Below, piece by piece: positions 61,796 to 64,000 of a DNA stretch of 64,000 bases (positions are counted from its first letter, which is position 1; each line of letters opens with the position of its first letter). The DNA is from Aliiroseovarius crassostreae (GTDB lineage: Bacteria; Pseudomonadota; Alphaproteobacteria; Rhodobacterales; Rhodobacteraceae). The stretch covers positions 434,001 to 498,000 of the forward strand of contig NZ_LKBA01000019.1 of the NCBI RefSeq assembly GCF_001307765.1, read 5' to 3'. The notes under the pieces were generated by a model. That model worked only from the letters and a program-made list of their open reading frames with translations, made no database searches and was not told where the DNA came from. Made by a program: the position numbers and the translations under genes.

Positions 61796-63634
61796 ATGTC
61801 TTTAAAACAACCATTCACCGACCTGCAGGTCCGTAGGGCTGCAAGCGGGTTTTACAGGGGGCATAGCGTCGAAATCGCGCTTCTCAGTAAAGCTATCATG
61901 ATCGGCCTCGTGATCTGGGCCTTGGTATGGCCAGCCAATGCCAATGGCGTTCTTGGCAGCCTCAACTGGAAACTCCTTGAGGGTTTCAATTCCTTCTACA
62001 TCATCATCGTCGGACTGTTCTCGTTCTTCTTGTTAGTGGTGGCTTTGCTGCCCCAAACAGGACGTAGGATCATGGGACGCGAGGGCGAAGCCCCAGAGTT
62101 TTCCAACTTTTCATGGTTCTCGATGATGTTCGGTGCTGGTCTGGGCGTGGGCCTGATGGTCTTCGCAACCGCAGAACCTATGGGTCTGTGGGGGTCAAAC
62201 CCCGTCGTATTGGCCGGCGAAGTCCAGCCAAACACCGCAGAGGCTGTTCAGTCTGGCTTTCGTTACACGTTCCTGCACTATGGGTTCCACGCCTGGGCAA
62301 TCTACGTCACCACAGGGCTTTCGCTGGCATATTATGCCTATACGCGTGACATGCCCCTGACGATCCGTTCGGCGCTGACGCCGCTTTTTGGCAAGCTCAT
62401 GAACGGTGTGCTTGGTCACATCGTGGACGTGCTTGGCGTTGTGGCAACCATTCTTGGCGTATCCGTTACTATCGGATTTGGCGTATCGCAGTTTGTCGAC
62501 GGTATGTATGCGATCACCGGTATGGAATGGATGATGGATATGAGCGGCGATGCTCCTGCACCCGGTACAGTTGGCCTTGTGGCTGGATTGTTCGTGATCA
62601 TGGGGCTGTCCATCTTATCGGCTGTATCCGGGGTAGGACGCGGGGTGAAATACCTGTCAAACCTGAACCTTGTTTTGTCGCTCATCCTGCTGTTGACCTT
62701 TGTCACCTTCGGATCGTTCATGTTTGCCATGAGCACATATGTGACTGCGTTTGCAGACTACATCCTGCACTACGTATCGCTGAGCTTTGGGGCGTTCGGA
62801 CCGCAATCTGCAGACGCGTTCGCGACCGCACTTCCGAAAGAAGCAGTTCCGTTTGCCGATGCGCTGCGCGGGGGAGCCACCAACGCTTGGGGGTCTTTCG
62901 CAGGCTTCAAGTCAGGCCTTGAAGGCGAAGCTGCAGCTTTGTCCGACGACGTTCTAACCGCCGTATACGCGGCAGGTGAGCCCGGCCGTCAGTTTGGTTG
63001 GCAAGCAGGCTGGACCACCTTCTATTGGGCCTGGTGGATCGCGTTCTCGCCCTTCGTCGGGTTGTTCCTTGCGCGTATCTCTCGGGGCCGTTCGGTCCGC
63101 GAGTTCATCATCGGCTGTGTGCTTGTCCCCGCCATGGTCTGCTTTGCGTGGATGGCAGTTTTGGGTGGCACTGCAATTGATATGGAGCTGAGCGGCGCTG
63201 CAGAAGGTGCCATCATTGGTGCCTCGAACACTGCCAAGCTGTTCGTTACACTCGAGCAAATCATCTCGGGCGGCCTTCTGTCAGCCATTACCGTGATGTG
63301 TGTTGTCTTGATCATGACCTTCCTGGTGACTTCAGCAGACTCGGGTATTCTGGTGATGAACACCATCATGTCAGGCGGAGATCAAGACATTGGCAACAAG
63401 CACAAAATTGTGTGGGGCGTTATCCTGACACTCGTGATCGCGACATTGCTGATCGCGGGTAAAACCAACGGAGGCGCGGACCCGATGGAGGCGCTCAAAA
63501 GTGCGATGATTATCGGAGCCTTGCCGTTCACCATGGTCATGGGACTGATGTGTATCGCACTGACCAAAGCGCTCTATCGCGACGGTTTGCGTGCTAAATC
63601 AACTGCGGCCGAGCAAGCGTCTGCAGCTGAGTAA
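61796..63634 (+). CDS. BCCT-family betaine/carnitine/choline transporter
   Basis: This is a 612-residue transporter with 12 predicted helices, importing quaternary ammonium compounds with ions. The family landmark WTTFYWAWWIAFSPFVGLFL and the helix around FLHYGFHAWAIYVTTGLSLA are present. Compared with BetP, one aromatic of the substrate box in HWGxxxW is Tyr (HYGFHAW), and the position after WWIA is Phe where BetP has Trp, so the substrate may be unusual. The ATG at 61796 follows GGGAGGAAACGC. It ends the catabolic operon, before a strong terminator. Confidence 0.92.
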   Translation: MSLKQPFTDLQVRRAASGFYRGHSVEIALLSKAIMIGLVIWALVWPANANGVLGSLNWKLLEGFNSFYIIIVGLFSFFLLVVALLPQTGRRIMGREGEAPEFSNFSWFSMMFGAGLGVGLMVFATAEPMGLWGSNPVVLAGEVQPNTAEAVQSGFRYTFLHYGFHAWAIYVTTGLSLAYYAYTRDMPLTIRSALTPLFGKLMNGVLGHIVDVLGVVATILGVSVTIGFGVSQFVDGMYAITGMEWMMDMSGDAPAPGTVGLVAGLFVIMGLSILSAVSGVGRGVKYLSNLNLVLSLILLLTFVTFGSFMFAMSTYVTAFADYILHYVSLSFGAFGPQSADAFATALPKEAVPFADALRGGATNAWGSFAGFKSGLEGEAAALSDDVLTAVYAAGEPGRQFGWQAGWTTFYWAWWIAFSPFVGLFLARISRGRSVREFIIGCVLVPAMVCFAWMAVLGGTAIDMELSGAAEGAIIGASNTAKLFVTLEQIISGGLLSAITVMCVVLIMTFLVTSADSGILVMNTIMSGGDQDIGNKHKIVWGVILTLVIATLLIAGKTNGGADPMEALKSAMIIGALPFTMVMGLMCIALTKALYRDGLRAKSTAAEQASAAE

Positions 63635-63648
63635 ACCATATAAGAACA

Positions 63649-63680
63649 AAACCAGGCAGCTCTCAAAGGCTGCCTGGTTT
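63649..63680 (+). terminator. Terminator of the catabolic operon
   Basis: AAACCAGGCAGC (63649-63660) and GCTGCCTGGTTT (63669-63680) form a perfect 12-bp stem with an 8-base loop, 14 bases after the BCCT stop. It is followed by GACC, so the U-run is only the three T of the stem, but its stability makes a terminator the likely reading. Confidence 0.85.
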
Positions 63681-64000
63681 GACCAATCTTAAAGCCCTGC
63701 GAAAACTTAGTCTAAGTTGAAGCCAACAGGGGCGACACCGCTCAGATTTCGTAGATCTGTTCCGTCGATATCAATGAAGTCTCATATTTGGGAACGCTTT
63801 CTTCTCAAGCTCGCAGAGCTTCGGTCGGCCCTAGACCCAGCCCTATTTCGATTGCCAAGCAATTGCGGCAGATACACGTCTGCGAACGTGCTATTTAACG
63901 CTGCCCCATCTCCGTAAGGGGCGGACCAGTTCAGCTGGGAAGGCCCCTTACGCCGGTTCCCATCTTGCCCTTTACTGCAAACATCGGCAGAGAGAGAATA
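63681..64000. other. Terminal stretch without a supported gene
   Basis: No gene could be supported in the last 320 bases. A 10-bp inverted repeat, CGTAAGGGGC (63913-63922) and GCCCCTTACG (63943-63952), with a 20-base spacer stands out and could be an IS end or a regulatory site. A short reverse-strand reading near 63760-63715 (DIDGTDLRNLSGVAPVGFNL) ends in a stop but is broken upstream by a stop. It may be the decayed tail of a gene that lies beyond the window. Confidence 0.5.

Noticed and set aside
63717-63917. A 66-codon plus-strand frame at the right edge
   Set aside because: No ribosome site, no recognisable domain, and it lies in a gene-free stretch.
1-64000. CRISPR arrays, tRNA or rRNA genes
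   Set aside because: No regularly spaced repeats, cloverleaf sequences or rRNA segments were seen; a dedicated scan could still find a missed tRNA.

Overview
The window comes from the chromosome of a marine alphaproteobacterium of the Roseobacter group (Rhodobacteraceae). The evidence is the GC-rich codon use, the suf operon interleaved with polysaccharide-pyruvyl-transferase and YIP1-like genes, a non-pyrrolysine MttB, the DUF6477/DUF6456 pair, a DUF3726 gene, a four-subunit sarcosine oxidase and a BCCT transporter. No tRNA, rRNA or CRISPR array was seen.

Layout. 0-5.7 kb: Fe-S cluster assembly operon (sufB end, small membrane protein, pyruvyl-transferase-like gene, sufC, sufD, two YIP1-like membrane proteins, sufS). 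6.0-12.2 kb, mostly minus strand: TetR regulator with PPK2 polyphosphate kinase, metA, a P-loop ATPase, a FadL-type outer membrane protein, a DMT exporter and a small monooxygenase-fold protein. 12.4-15.7 kb: guaA diverging from mttB. 16-18 kb: DUF6477, DUF6456 and a small conserved protein. 18.2-26.9 kb: the complete phosphate regulon phoR-(GGDEF)-[Pho box]-pstSCAB-phoU-phoB. 27-37.3 kb, minus strand: a five-gene operon DUF4132 - MoxR AAA - DUF5682 - VWA - SWIM, the same composition and order as E. coli yehI-L-M-P-Q, whose function is poorly known. 37.6-38.3 kb: a decayed IS5-type transposase. 38.5-40.3 kb: rpsB-tsf. 40.4-48.8 kb: an accessory stretch with an orphan LRR-like secreted protein, a deleted Tn3 transposon, a solo LuxR next to aroQ, an ISNCY-type element, and IS30 and IS3 scraps. 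48.8-63.7 kb: a methylated-amine catabolic locus, soxBDAG facing a LysR/GlxA regulator pair, which diverges from a six-gene operon (aldehyde dehydrogenase, M19 peptidase-like, unknown 561-aa protein, DUF3726, Ldh-family dehydrogenase, BCCT transporter).

Working together: the pho block senses and imports phosphate. The 48.8-63.7 kb block looks like import (BCCT), oxidative demethylation (Sox complex) and further oxidation of a quaternary or N-methylated compound; the substrate cannot be read from the sequence. The soxD here lacks the cysteines that bind zinc in the family, so the complex may not be an ordinary sarcosine oxidase.

Most notable: (1) the yehI-L-M-P-Q-like chelatase-style operon, whose DUF4132 gene is put out of frame by a 7-bp tandem duplication; (2) the unknown 561-aa/DUF3726 pair inside a catabolic operon; (3) an IS5 remnant in which an internal 83-bp block is inverted in place; (4) a family of palindromic intergenic repeats, mostly at convergent gene ends; (5) the zinc-site-less SoxD.
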